A stretch of DNA of 64,000 bases from Chryseobacterium nakagawai. Its GTDB lineage: Bacteria > Bacteroidota > Bacteroidia > Flavobacteriales > Weeksellaceae. Shown in pieces: positions 8,564 to 17,145 of the stretch. The notes below the pieces were generated by a model. That model had not been told where the DNA came from and did no database searches. It saw only the letters and a program-made list of their open reading frames with translations. Position numbers and translations under genes: made by a program. Positions within the stretch are counted from its first letter, which is position 1, and every line of letters starts with the position of its first letter. Location: NCBI RefSeq assembly GCF_900637665.1, contig NZ_LR134386.1, positions 1,480,501-1,544,500 on the forward strand. The letters run 5' to 3'.

Positions 8564-9469
8564 TCAAAACGATTTATTACAAGAAGATTCCCGGTTAATC
8601 ACTCCGATCCGGCCATTAATTTCAATAGGTTTAAAATGTTTTTTCTTAAATTCTGAAGGTGTTTCACCCGTATGCTGCTTAAACAGTTTATTAAAATAGG
8701 AAAGGCTTTCAAATCCTACCTGAAAACAAACTTCAGTGACAGAAGAATCTTTTAACAGATAAATTTTAGCCTGATTGATTCTGTAATTATTGACAAAATC
8801 TGTGAAAGTCATATTGGTTTGCTTTTTAAAATACCGACAGAAAGCAGGCGTGCTTAAACTGACAATCTGGGCAATCTCGTTTACATTAGGCTTTTTATCA
8901 TGATTTTCATGAATATAATCGTAGATGGTTCCCATTCTGATCTTATCGTTCAGGAACCATTTGATTCTTGTATCTTCTTTATTGAGCTCATTTACCTCAG
9001 TGGAATTGGCCAGAATCTGTAATATTTCAAGGAGTCCTATTAATGATTCAAATGAGTTTTTACTCTTAAGGATCTGAAGTTTTTCAACAACGATGCTTTT
9101 GGTTTCTCCGGAGAATGATAATCCAAGGTAGGAACGTTCTAAAAGATTTTTAATATTCTCAAACTCAGGAACAGGAAGAATGATATCCTGGAGAAAATTT
9201 TCGCGTATTTGCAATACTAATTGTTTACATTCTGTCTGTATCCCGTAATCAAAATTGAGATGAGGAACATTCGCACCTATCAACAGAAGTTCATTGTCTG
9301 TAAACCCTGAAATATTTTTTCCAACATGCCGGATTCCGTTTGAAGCTTCTACATACACCAACTCTATTTCAGGATGGTAATGCCAGAAAAAACAATTCTT
9401 TAAGGAAGGGGCAAATAGTTTAAATGATTTCCCTTTTTCAAACGTTATGATTTCTTTCTGGATCTTCAT
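8564..9469 (-). CDS. AraC-family transcriptional regulator with cupin-like sensor domain
   Basis: A 301-residue activator or repressor. Residues ~1-150 form a cupin-like ligand domain (HYHPEIELVYV, LIGANVPH). Residues ~185-285 hold the double helix-turn-helix of AraC proteins, with the second helix pair in VTEVCFQVGFESLSYFNKLFK followed by the family's GETPSEFKKK ending. It is divergent from an MFS exporter with 177 bases between the two starts, and such pairs commonly regulate the transporter; an inverted repeat at 9573-9592 could be an operator. The inducer is unknown. Confidence 0.92.
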   Translation of the reverse strand: MKIQKEIITFEKGKSFKLFAPSLKNCFFWHYHPEIELVYVEASNGIRHVGKNISGFTDNELLLIGANVPHLNFDYGIQTECKQLVLQIRENFLQDIILPVPEFENIKNLLERSYLGLSFSGETKSIVVEKLQILKSKNSFESLIGLLEILQILANSTEVNELNKEDTRIKWFLNDKIRMGTIYDYIHENHDKKPNVNEIAQIVSLSTPAFCRYFKKQTNMTFTDFVNNYRINQAKIYLLKDSSVTEVCFQVGFESLSYFNKLFKQHTGETPSEFKKKHFKPIEINGRIGVINRESSCNKSF

Positions 9470-9572
9470 TTTGTTCTGCTTTGATTGTTTATAGAGTTAA
9501 AATTAAATAAAAAGGTTAATATGGAGCAAATTTTTATCATTCAAAGACGTGTGAAATTCAATCTTTCTTTCG

Positions 9573-9592
9573 AATTTTGCACTTTCAAAATT
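9573..9592. promoter_or_regulatory. Possible operator between the AraC regulator and MFS genes
   Basis: AATTTTG and CAAAATT form a perfect 7-base inverted repeat with a 6-base spacer, 55 bases before the MFS start codon. AraC proteins more often bind direct repeats, so this is only a candidate. Confidence 0.3.
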
Positions 9593-9646
9593 AAAGATGG
9601 ATTACCATTATTAATTTCAATACATTAATTCAGAAAAGAAAGTACA

Positions 9647-10849
9647 ATGAAGATTGATAAAAGAATAATACCGCTGGCGATTGGCGGGTTGGGAATAGGA
9701 ACCACGGAATTTACCGTTATGGGGCTATTGCCAGATATTGCAAAAACACTGGAAATCACTATTCCGCAAGCGGGGCATCTGATTTCTGCCTATGCAATGG
9801 GAGTGGTAATCGGAGCACCGCTTCTGATTGGATATTCGGTGAAATTTCCTCCCAAAAAAGTTTTGATTGCATTTATGATCCTGTTTACTTTATTTAATGG
9901 TCTTTCTGCTATTGCTCCCAATTACGGAACAATGCTGATTATAAGATTCATGTCCGGACTTCCTCATGGAGCTTTCTTCGGGGTAGGAACTGTAGTAGCT
10001 GCTAAAATGGCAGGAAAAGGGAAGGAAGCATTCTATATATCCATGATGTTTACAGGACTCACCGTGGCCAATCTGGTGATGGTTCCTTTGGTAACCTATA
10101 TTGGACATACTTTCCATTGGCGACTGTATTTTGCTATCGTAGCTTTAATTGGTGTTTTTGCGCTGTTATTTTTAAAATTATGGATGCCTGCAATGGAAGC
10201 CAATCAAAATACCCACTTTCTGGATGAACTGAAATTCCTTAAAAAGAAGCAGTCGTGGCTGGTATTGGCAATTACAGCCATTGGGTTTGGTGGTCTTTTC
10301 ACATGGTTGAGTTACATTACTCCATTAATGACCGGGATTTCCGGAGTGGAAAGCAGTCAAATGGCCTATGTAATGGTTCTTGCCGGAGCAGGAATGGTCG
10401 TAGGTAACCTTGCTGGAGGTATTATTTCAGATAAATTAGGTCCGGAAAAAACTTGTGCAGTCTTGATATTCTTAATGATGATTTCCCTGGTAGGAGTATT
10501 TTTACTTTCCGAGCATCAGAATATTGCTTTCATATTGACATTTATGTGTGGGGCATTATCAATGTCTATTGCAGCACCCATTAACATTATGATGATGAAA
10601 GCGGCACCGAAAAGTGAAATGATGGCTGCAGCTTTTATGCAGGCCGGTTTTAATATAGCCAATGCAATGGGAGCCTTCTTTGGCGGAATTCCTTTAGAAT
10701 ATGGATTGCCATTCAATTATCCGTCATTGGTAGGAGTGGGGATGACCTTTATCGGATTTGCGATCAGCGTAAGGTATATGTACTTGTATGGTTCACAAAA
10801 AGCTAACGAAGAAGAAGTGATGGCAGAGCGTGTTTCTTGTGACAAATAG
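9647..10849 (+). CDS. MFS drug/sugar exporter, DHA1-like
   Basis: A 400-residue inner-membrane transporter with about 12 hydrophobic helices and the family's GIGTTEFTVMGLLPDIA opening, seen in AraJ/YdhP/CmlA-like DHA1 efflux proteins. The conserved loop 2-3 is weakly kept (GYSVKFPPKKVL), and TM4/TM5 carry FMSGLPHGAFFGVG. It probably exchanges protons for a drug, arabinose-like sugar or other small amphipathic compound; the substrate cannot be told. Divergent from the AraC regulator and ended by the hairpin at 10903, which it shares with the convergent lectin gene. Confidence 0.9.
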   Translation: MKIDKRIIPLAIGGLGIGTTEFTVMGLLPDIAKTLEITIPQAGHLISAYAMGVVIGAPLLIGYSVKFPPKKVLIAFMILFTLFNGLSAIAPNYGTMLIIRFMSGLPHGAFFGVGTVVAAKMAGKGKEAFYISMMFTGLTVANLVMVPLVTYIGHTFHWRLYFAIVALIGVFALLFLKLWMPAMEANQNTHFLDELKFLKKKQSWLVLAITAIGFGGLFTWLSYITPLMTGISGVESSQMAYVMVLAGAGMVVGNLAGGIISDKLGPEKTCAVLIFLMMISLVGVFLLSEHQNIAFILTFMCGALSMSIAAPINIMMMKAAPKSEMMAAAFMQAGFNIANAMGAFFGGIPLEYGLPFNYPSLVGVGMTFIGFAISVRYMYLYGSQKANEEEVMAERVSCDK

Positions 10850-10902
10850 GATAAATGATTTCTTACATCTGTGAGGATATAAAACAGTAAAACATAAAAA
10901 AG

Positions 10903-10944
10903 GCTGTCTCAAAGTTAAAAAATAGACTTATGAGACAGCTTTTT
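10903..10944. terminator. Bidirectional terminator between the MFS and lectin genes
   Basis: GCTGTCTCA (10903-10911) pairs with TGAGACAGC (10931-10939), with an A-run on the left and TTTTT on the right, between two convergent genes. Confidence 0.8.
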
Positions 10945-10969
10945 AAATTAATACATTATTCTTTTTATA

Positions 10970-11314
10970 CTAGAATTTAAATACACAGCTGCAAACGCTC
11001 ATTTTGCCTTCTACAACCGTTGTCCATTGTCCGTTCCATGTACCGCCATACGATGCACAGATAGCAGGACAAATTGCCTTAGCATCTTCGTCGCTCCAAA
11101 TAGGACCGGCTAATACATTTAAAGTATATTCTGTACTGCCTGTTGGTTCCGTATTTAGTTCAACTTCTATGACGCTCATTTGCCCTTCTACAATGGTAGT
11201 CCATTGTCCGGTAAACTTTCCTAGGTGTGCCGCAGCAATACGTGGTCCTAATTTTTGTGCTTCGTCATTGCTCCAAAGCGGCCCTGCGATAATGTTGGTT
11301 TTGAATGTTGACAT
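10970..11314 (-). CDS. MVL-type mannan-binding lectin, two tandem domains
   Basis: A 114-residue cytosolic-type protein made of two homologous ~50-residue units: GPLWSNDEAQK...FTGQWTTIVEGQMSV and GPIWSDEDAKA...WNGQWTTVVEGKMSV. This is the layout and length of the Microcystis viridis lectin (MVL) family, whose members bind the mannotetraose core of high-mannose N-glycans. The conserved Trp and Gly of GP[LI]WS and GQWTT are kept in both units. The start at 11314 (MSTFKTN) is chosen over an open upstream Met at 11353 because it fits the family length. There is no signal peptide. Unit 2 has four extra cysteines. Its role in the cell is unknown: defence against predators or phages, or glycan capture, would be guesses. 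Confidence 0.88.
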   Translation of the reverse strand: MSTFKTNIIAGPLWSNDEAQKLGPRIAAAHLGKFTGQWTTIVEGQMSVIEVELNTEPTGSTEYTLNVLAGPIWSDEDAKAICPAICASYGGTWNGQWTTVVEGKMSVCSCVFKF

Positions 11315-11442
11315 GGTATAATTTTTTGTGATTAGTACAACAAATGTAATCACTATTTAGGGATATAATTACAGTATAATGTACTAAATTTGGGATTAGG
11401 TATTTTTACGTATCTATTTGATATTAATTGATATATAATAAA

Positions 11443-11470
11443 AAAGACTGCCTTTTGAGACAGTCTTTTA
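11443..11470 (-). terminator. Terminator after the SpoIIAA-like gene
   Basis: AAAGACTG (11443-11450) pairs with CAGTCTTT (11461-11468) around a 10-base loop; the A-run on the left becomes a T-run on the minus strand. Confidence 0.7.
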
Positions 11471-11487
11471 GTATTGCGTAAGATTGA

Positions 11488-11868
11488 TTAAACTTCAACC
11501 TCATTTCCATTTTTGCACCAGTAAAGTGCATTGTATAAATTTTCTTTTGGGAAAGATTTAAACTCTCCCGGCATCAGAACGCTGAAAATTTCAGTAAAGT
11601 CCTGTACGCCTTCTTTGTCTGTAACAATGGCTGCCCGATTCCATTTTGCAAGGTTTTTTAATCCCAGCAATAGATCCTCAAGCCATGCTCCCATGGTAAA
11701 TTTATCCAGATCGGTATCCAAATACAGTAAGTAATTCAGCTCACCAAATTCGTCTACTTTCTCTTTCACACGCGGAATTACCAGTTTTTCAAAATCTTCT
11801 TTCGTCACTTCTCCGGTTGCATTGAATGCTGCAACATTATCAGGAGCTTCTGGAATAATTGTTATCAT
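11488..11868 (-). CDS. SpoIIAA-like (STAS-fold) protein
   Basis: 126 residues from ATG 11868 (MITIIPEAPDNVAAF). The pattern of a short beta hairpin, a GEVTKEDFEKLVIPRVKEK helix, LNYLLYLDTD, then WNRAAIVTDKEGVQDFTE and FKSFPKENLYNALYWC matches the SpoIIAA-like/DUF3478 family (a STAS-type fold). Such proteins are thought to act as regulatory or lipid-binding modules, without a defined reaction. An upstream in-frame Met at 11922 is possible but adds non-family residues. It lies behind the lectin in the same direction but is separated from it by its own terminator and 120 bases, so shared function is unlikely. Confidence 0.8.
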   Translation of the reverse strand: MITIIPEAPDNVAAFNATGEVTKEDFEKLVIPRVKEKVDEFGELNYLLYLDTDLDKFTMGAWLEDLLLGLKNLAKWNRAAIVTDKEGVQDFTEIFSVLMPGEFKSFPKENLYNALYWCKNGNEVEV

Positions 11869-11984
11869 AGTAAATATTTTATGGTGGTTGGAATTTAATA
11901 AAGCAAACAATAATTGAACCATAAATTCCTCTAAAATTGTTAAAATAGGTATAAATATTGTTATTTTTAATGTAAAATATCAAT

Positions 11985-13190
11985 ATGGATCTCAAATCAA
12001 ATGAACCTTTTTGGCTATTAAAGAATGGTCTGGTTGCTACTTATCCTTCTTTAAAATCGGATGAAAACTGTGATGTTTTAATTATAGGAGGTGGAATTAC
12101 AGGAAGCCTTATTGCCCATCAAATGATAAAGGATGGGTATGAAACTATTCTCATAGATAAGCGTGAGTTGTGTAATGGGAGCACTTCTGCCACCACTTCA
12201 ATGCTGCAATATGAAATAGATGTTCCTCTTTATGAATTAATAGAAAAAATAGGAGAAAAAGGGGCTGTTGCAAGCTATAAAGCATGTTCAGATGCTATTG
12301 ATAGTATTGAAGCACTTACCGGAAAAATACGGTCTGGTGCTGGGTTTAAACGTAAAAAATCACTATACTTTGCTTCCAAAAAGAAAGATGTCGAATGGTT
12401 AAAGAAAGAATATGAAGCCAGAGAAAAAGCAGGATTTGAAGTGAAATGGCTACAAGCAGATGAGGTGCTGGAGAAATTTGGATTTGAAAATACTTATGGA
12501 GGTATCCTGTCAAAGCAGGGAGCCAGCATTGATGCCTTTCTGTTTGCCCATGAATTATTTCAATATAATGTAAGGAAAGGATTGAAAATCTTTGACAAAA
12601 CTGAAATGATAAAAGTAGAATATCACAAAGGTTTTAATCTTGCTAAAACAAACAGTGGTTTTCAGATAAAAGCGAAAAAAATAATCTACTGTATCGGGTA
12701 TGAAAGCAAAACTTTATTGAAAGAGAATTTCGTTAATTTGAAAAGTACGTATGCAGTGGTGTCCGAAGTGGATAAAGACAAATTTAAAAATATTACGAGT
12801 ACATTGGTTTGGAATACCGATGAACCTTATCTCTATATGCGGACTACTGATGATGGAAGGCTCTTGATAGGCGGTGGAGATGAAGATTTTTATGATGCCG
12901 AAAAACGGGATGCCATTCTCAATAAAAAAGAAAAGGAAATTTTAAAAAGTTTAAAGAAAATAAAATCGGATTATCACTTCTATCCTGATTTTGTATGGGC
13001 CGGGACTTTTGGGGAAACAAAAGATGGGCTTCCCTATATTGGAGAGCACCAAAAGTTCAGAAACTCTTATTTTGTGTTGGGTTTTGGAGGAAACGGAATT
13101 ACTTTTTCAGCAGCAGGCATGGAAATGGCTTCTTTATTTATGAAAAATAAAAAGCATCCGTTATCCGAATATTTTAGATTTGGAAGATAG
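11985..13190 (+). CDS. FAD-dependent oxidoreductase, DAO superfamily
   Basis: A 401-residue flavoprotein with the Rossmann dinucleotide motif VLIIGGGITGSLIA near residues 31-44 and the following acidic end of strand 2 (TILIDKREL). The NGSTSATTSM segment and the C-terminal GEHQKFRNSYFVLGFGGNGITFSAAG are typical of glycine/D-amino-acid oxidase-type (DAO, PF01266) enzymes such as GlpD-, SoxB- and ThiO-like proteins. It likely oxidises an amine or amino-acid substrate in the cytosol; which one is not clear. It is divergent from the SpoIIAA-like gene and followed by a long-stem hairpin. Confidence 0.88.
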   Translation: MDLKSNEPFWLLKNGLVATYPSLKSDENCDVLIIGGGITGSLIAHQMIKDGYETILIDKRELCNGSTSATTSMLQYEIDVPLYELIEKIGEKGAVASYKACSDAIDSIEALTGKIRSGAGFKRKKSLYFASKKKDVEWLKKEYEAREKAGFEVKWLQADEVLEKFGFENTYGGILSKQGASIDAFLFAHELFQYNVRKGLKIFDKTEMIKVEYHKGFNLAKTNSGFQIKAKKIIYCIGYESKTLLKENFVNLKSTYAVVSEVDKDKFKNITSTLVWNTDEPYLYMRTTDDGRLLIGGGDEDFYDAEKRDAILNKKEKEILKSLKKIKSDYHFYPDFVWAGTFGETKDGLPYIGEHQKFRNSYFVLGFGGNGITFSAAGMEMASLFMKNKKHPLSEYFRFGR

Positions 13191-13271
13191 AACATCTTTA
13201 ATCATCAGCAAAAAGGTTTTATTTTGAACACTTTAGTCCGCTAAATTATATTGAAATAAGCAGATACAAAT

Positions 13272-13319
13272 AAGAACACTTAAGTAGAAAATCAAAAGAT
13301 TCAAAACTTAAGTGTTCTT
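13272..13319. terminator. Long-stem hairpin between the oxidoreductase and vWA genes
   Basis: AAGAACACTTAAGT (13272-13285) pairs perfectly with ACTTAAGTGTTCTT (13306-13319) across a 20-base loop. It lies between two convergent genes; the right flank is only weakly T-rich, so it may be a terminator or an mRNA-stabilising hairpin. Confidence 0.6.
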
Positions 13320-13365
13320 GATTTTAAAAGGATTTGTTACTTAAAGAGATTTAAGATTAATCCTC

Positions 13366-14553
13366 CTACAAGGTATATCCATTCTTTTTGGCCAGCTCCT
13401 GTATAGAACTTTCAATGGCTTTTCCAAGATCATCAGAATCATCAGTGCCTCTTTTTTTCATTTCATCATCAATATAGGTCTGACGTTTTTTAGAAAGATC
13501 GTCAATTTCTCTTTGAATCTTTTCACGCTCTGCCGATTTTATGACCACTGCTTTTTTTATTTCGTCTTTGCTTTTTCCCTTTAGTTCCTCCGGCACTTCA
13601 CTTGCTTTCATATTGGCAATAAAGTTGTCATCTTTTTCAGCTTTATCTACCAAGTCCCAATGTTCATTTTTGTAAGCGTTCTTTTTAGACTTGGAAACGG
13701 TTCTTTCTACCAGATTGGAAACGGATTGTACTTCTGCATTTTTATCCTGTGTAATTTGTTTTTGTTTATATTCAGAACCGCGGTTTCCATAATACATATA
13801 GGTGTCATTCAATTTGGTATTGCATTCGGAAATTCTGATGTCATAAGGCGTTTTAATATAAATAACCTTTTTATCACTGTCGATATTAAAATATTTTCCA
13901 CCTCCCGTTGTTGCTCCGTTTTGCCAGTAGTCTCGAATTCCTTCTTCCCGGCTTCCACAGAAAATGGTATTGGTATAGATGTTTTTACTTTTTGCTTTTG
14001 AGATCACTTCTTTATAATCAATCCTTCCCTGATTGAACGGCTCGTTCCCTGCAATATAAATCAGTTTCATACTTTTCTCGTTGCCATCCCAGTTCAGATT
14101 GGCTGCGGCATCCCGAATTACAGCACCACAATATTCACTTCCGCCATTGGTTCTTAAAGCAAATAATTTTTCGGAAACCAGATCAAGGTCCTGGGTAAGA
14201 GGAGTTACCTGACGGATATAGTTTTCATCACGAATGCCATCATTCCCATATTCATAAAGAGCAATTTCAACTTGTAGAGCCTGTCCGTTGTATTTTAGAG
14301 TGGTTAACGTATTAACGATGTTCCAGAGCCTGGATTTTGCCTGGTCAATCAACCCATCCATACTGTTGGAAGTATCAAGTAAAAGGGCTACCTGGATTTT
14401 ATTGTCCTTTGATATCGTATTTACCGTGGGTACAGAAGCATTTTGTACAATTAAGCTTCTGTTTTCCGGATCACTTTTCGAGCAGCTAAGGGGTGCTGTT
14501 GCCCCGGAGTTTAAAAAAGCTGCTGCAATGGCTAAGATTTTTAAAGTTGTCAT
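13366..14553 (-). CDS. von Willebrand factor A domain protein, exported
   Basis: A 395-residue protein. It has an N-terminal export signal ending near C24 (APLSC, a poor lipobox, so lipidation is uncertain), then a vWA domain from residue ~53 with an intact MIDAS metal site (LLLDTSNSMDG: D60, S62, S64) and the later threonine and aspartate regions (ALRTNGGSEYCG, IYIAGNEPFNQG). Residues ~280-395 are lysine-rich and helical, probably coiled coil. vWA domains bind protein partners through Mg2+. It is followed by the MuiA-like gene upstream on the same strand with 18 bases between them, so they share an operon and probably a task in the envelope. Confidence 0.88.
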   Translation of the reverse strand: MTTLKILAIAAAFLNSGATAPLSCSKSDPENRSLIVQNASVPTVNTISKDNKIQVALLLDTSNSMDGLIDQAKSRLWNIVNTLTTLKYNGQALQVEIALYEYGNDGIRDENYIRQVTPLTQDLDLVSEKLFALRTNGGSEYCGAVIRDAAANLNWDGNEKSMKLIYIAGNEPFNQGRIDYKEVISKAKSKNIYTNTIFCGSREEGIRDYWQNGATTGGGKYFNIDSDKKVIYIKTPYDIRISECNTKLNDTYMYYGNRGSEYKQKQITQDKNAEVQSVSNLVERTVSKSKKNAYKNEHWDLVDKAEKDDNFIANMKASEVPEELKGKSKDEIKKAVVIKSAEREKIQREIDDLSKKRQTYIDDEMKKRGTDDSDDLGKAIESSIQELAKKNGYTL

Positions 14554-14571
14554 ATTATTATTTTTTATAGG

Positions 14572-16170
14572 TTATCTACTGTAATATTGGATGTGCATAT
14601 CTTTCGGATACTTAACTTCATAAGAGAAATTGATCTTATCAGAACCTCCGGAACTTATATTTTTGTTCCAAAGAATGCTTCCTGTTTTTTCATCAAGGCT
14701 TCCGCCTCCAGTTTCTATAGCTTTCACTGATATTTTAGAATTTTCACTGATAGGAAGCTGATCCAGTACTTCCAGTTCAATACTTTCTTTGGTATTATTT
14801 CTGATGCTGATCTGGTAGGTTTCAGTTTCCCATTTGTTCGAGTTCATGGGCTTTTGAGAAGCTTTATCTTTCAGTTTGATTCTTTTTACCGTGATTCTTT
14901 CATCTACTCCAAGAGAAATCGGGAACTCATCTTTTACATAATGGCTGGTAATATTGGTTTTTCCGATATAATTGTCCTCAAAATAGATATTAGCTTCGCC
15001 ATTAATAAGGTTGAGGTTTTGCCAGTTTTTTACGAAAGCCATCAGGAAGACCTGATTGTTAAGTTTTGGAACTGTATGGTACTTGTAAGTAGCATCAATT
15101 TGTTTTTTATCCAGAATCACATACTGTTCTTTTTCCTGACTTAAAATGGTTTGATTATAATTCAGTTCATAGATCACATTCATTTGATTATCGGAAACAG
15201 AAGCAATTGGAATCTGACTTGGTTTTGCAGCGATTTCCTGTCTCATTTGATAAACATTCATCAGTGTAGACTCTTTTTTAGATTTGTAATCGGCAACTTC
15301 AAGTATTGGATTAGGAATTGTATATTCCGCAACATACAATGGAGAAAGGATAGGACGGTTCTGATTGTATGACGGTCTGTAAGTAGAGACAAACAATTTT
15401 ATGTTGTTCCAATCCTGCCCGGTTTTTTGATAGATCTTTCCTTTGTAAACCATTTCAAGAGGTTTCTTTACAGACTGAGCGCGCAGATCGTAAGACGGAA
15501 TCCAGCCTGCATCAGAAACAATATAGCTGAGCCCCAGATTCAGGTTGGTATCATTATCAGCAAGAATTTCAAGCAGGAGCTCTTTTCGGTTGGTATTTTT
15601 ATGGGTTTGTTCCTCATCCGATTGTTTATTAAGCTTTGCAATACTTTCGTCTAGTATACTTTTCTGCTCATTCAGTAAAAAGACCTGATTATCAATTTCC
15701 AGCATCCTTTTTCTATAAAACTCAGTAAGCTTAATAAGCTGCTCCTGAGGAGTGGATTTATCATTGGCTGATACTTTTAAATTATCATTGATAATATTCT
15801 GTTCTCCCGTAAGATTTTTAACCTGGATAGTGAGCAGACTTGCCTGTCTTTGAAGTTTTTTTCTTTCATCATTCAGTTTTTTCTCACCATCAGAAAGCTG
15901 ATCTTCTTTCAAAAAATTACTTTGTGGAGTGATGGATAGGAGAGTCGTATTTTTTTCCAGATTGATTTTATAGGTGTTTTCATCCAAATTATTGGGAAGA
16001 TTGATAATTCTTACCTTATTATGTCCTTTCTGAAGATTAATATTGGTACTTCCGAAGACTTTTGCTCCCTGAAGGAATACGGTAGCCTGCTTTACTTCAA
16101 TTTCCTTTTTAATTTCCTGGGCCTTAAAGAGAACCACTGAAAATAGTGTGATTAAAAGATAGCGTTTCAT
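14572..16170 (-). CDS. Mucoidy inhibitor MuiA-like protein (DUF4139)
   Basis: A 532-residue protein with a signal peptide (MKRYLLITLFSVVLFKAQ), an N-terminal domain (VKQATVFLQGAKVFGS...LPNNLDENTYKI) of DUF4140 type, a central coiled coil over residues ~90-190 rich in Lys, Glu and Gln, and a C-terminal DUF4139 region (GLSYIVSDAGWIPSYDLRAQS onward). This is the layout of the MuiA family, named for suppressing mucoidy; the biochemical role is unknown. It is the first gene of a pair with the vWA protein, 18 bases apart. The family's DUF4139 part resembles a beta-rich adhesion or signalling module. Confidence 0.88.
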   Translation of the reverse strand: MKRYLLITLFSVVLFKAQEIKKEIEVKQATVFLQGAKVFGSTNINLQKGHNKVRIINLPNNLDENTYKINLEKNTTLLSITPQSNFLKEDQLSDGEKKLNDERKKLQRQASLLTIQVKNLTGEQNIINDNLKVSANDKSTPQEQLIKLTEFYRKRMLEIDNQVFLLNEQKSILDESIAKLNKQSDEEQTHKNTNRKELLLEILADNDTNLNLGLSYIVSDAGWIPSYDLRAQSVKKPLEMVYKGKIYQKTGQDWNNIKLFVSTYRPSYNQNRPILSPLYVAEYTIPNPILEVADYKSKKESTLMNVYQMRQEIAAKPSQIPIASVSDNQMNVIYELNYNQTILSQEKEQYVILDKKQIDATYKYHTVPKLNNQVFLMAFVKNWQNLNLINGEANIYFEDNYIGKTNITSHYVKDEFPISLGVDERITVKRIKLKDKASQKPMNSNKWETETYQISIRNNTKESIELEVLDQLPISENSKISVKAIETGGGSLDEKTGSILWNKNISSGGSDKINFSYEVKYPKDMHIQYYSR

Positions 16171-16279
16171 CGTTTATTATTTTAAATTATAAAGTAAAAT
16201 TACCCGTATCTAAGCCTATATTTTTGGATACTTGGTGAAGAGAGCTTTTCACTTGGTGAGTAGACAACCTTATGTTTTT

Positions 16280-16423
16280 TTTGCCACTAATGCACGAATG
16301 GCTTTATAAATAAGCTTTAAAAAAACTATGTGAAATCTATGTGGTTTATTTTTTTAAACCACATAGATTTCACATAGACTTGCAAACTTTCGGAAATTAT
16401 TTTATTCCTGCATTCGTGGCAAA
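16280..16423. repeat. Nested inverted-repeat element (REP/MITE-like)
   Basis: Outer arms 16280-16294 and 16409-16423 match at 14 of 15 bases (TTTGCCAC[T/G]AATGCA). The inner arms 16326-16348 and 16355-16377 form a perfect 23-bp inverted repeat around TTTTTT. Parts recur at 6456-6530. There is no open reading frame and no obvious target-site duplication was confirmed. Confidence 0.75.
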
Positions 16424-16424
16424 T

Positions 16425-16453
16425 CAAAAAAGGCTGCCAAAAGTATGACAGCC
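16425..16453 (-). terminator. Terminator of the SIMPL gene
   Basis: GGCTGCCA pairs with TGACAGCC (one C-A mismatch) around a 6-base loop; on the minus strand it is followed by a run of T, 17 bases after the stop codon. Confidence 0.7.
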
Positions 16454-16470
16454 TCTTTTAAATCTGTTAT

Positions 16471-17145
16471 TTAAAGGATTTCGTATCTTGTTTTGATACT
16501 GTATTTCAGTTTGATGTTTTCAATATTGTCAAAAGAAAGGTCTAAAGAAGCATCTGCCATTTCCATCTGTACATTACTCATTCTGCTTTTGTAAGCAACA
16601 GGCATTACAGTGTCGCTGGTATAGTCCTCTATTTCTGTAATTTCAAGAACATTCCCCACCTTTTTACCCATACTTTCTAATAGATAATCTGCCTTTTCTT
16701 TCGCTGCTTTTAAAGCATTGATCTTTACTGTCTTTCTGAAATCTGCAATTTTGGTATTCTTTACTTCTGAAATGTTCAGGCTGCTTACCCATTTTTGATT
16801 CAGGTCTTCAAATACTTTACTAAGGTTTGCTTTTGCATTCGCTTTAAACTCATAGTTCTTAGTAAATTTTCCGTTTTTTGCGTAAATGTTCTGATACGTT
16901 GACTTAAATTTGATATCCTCGTTTCTTATTCCTGCATTCTTTAAGATGTCAAACATCTTCTTTTCATTGTCTGCCAGATCGTTTTTGGTATCTCCTTTTA
17001 TTCCAAGGCTAAAGAATACTTCATCCGGTTCTACTTCCATTTCTGCAACACCAGTTACTTCAATTGCGTTTTTCTTTACTTCCTGAGCGTTTACAAAACT
17101 TCCCAGCGTTAAAATCCCGATTAATAAAAAATGTTTTAATTTCAT
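16471..17145 (-). CDS. SIMPL domain protein (DUF541), periplasmic
   Basis: A 224-residue exported protein: signal peptide MKLKHFLLIGILTLGSFVNAQ, then one SIMPL/DUF541 domain with the family's opening IEVTGVAEMEVEPDEVFFSLGI and the helix segment KINALKAAKEKADYLLESMGKK followed by VLEITE. Family members (BP26/OMP28 of Brucella, YggE of E. coli) form ring-like oligomers in the envelope and protect against stress, without a known reaction. Transcribed alone. It could act with the envelope pair (vWA and MuiA-like) to its left, but 300 bases and a terminator separate them. Confidence 0.9.
   Translation of the reverse strand: MKLKHFLLIGILTLGSFVNAQEVKKNAIEVTGVAEMEVEPDEVFFSLGIKGDTKNDLADNEKKMFDILKNAGIRNEDIKFKSTYQNIYAKNGKFTKNYEFKANAKANLSKVFEDLNQKWVSSLNISEVKNTKIADFRKTVKINALKAAKEKADYLLESMGKKVGNVLEITEIEDYTSDTVMPVAYKSRMSNVQMEMADASLDLSFDNIENIKLKYSIKTRYEIL

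Larger units (their letters stand above)
16171..16470. other. Intergenic region holding a large inverted repeat
   Basis: 300 bases without a gene. It holds the repeat described at 16280-16423 and the terminator of the SIMPL gene at 16425-16453. I see no promoter consensus with confidence. Confidence 0.6.
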
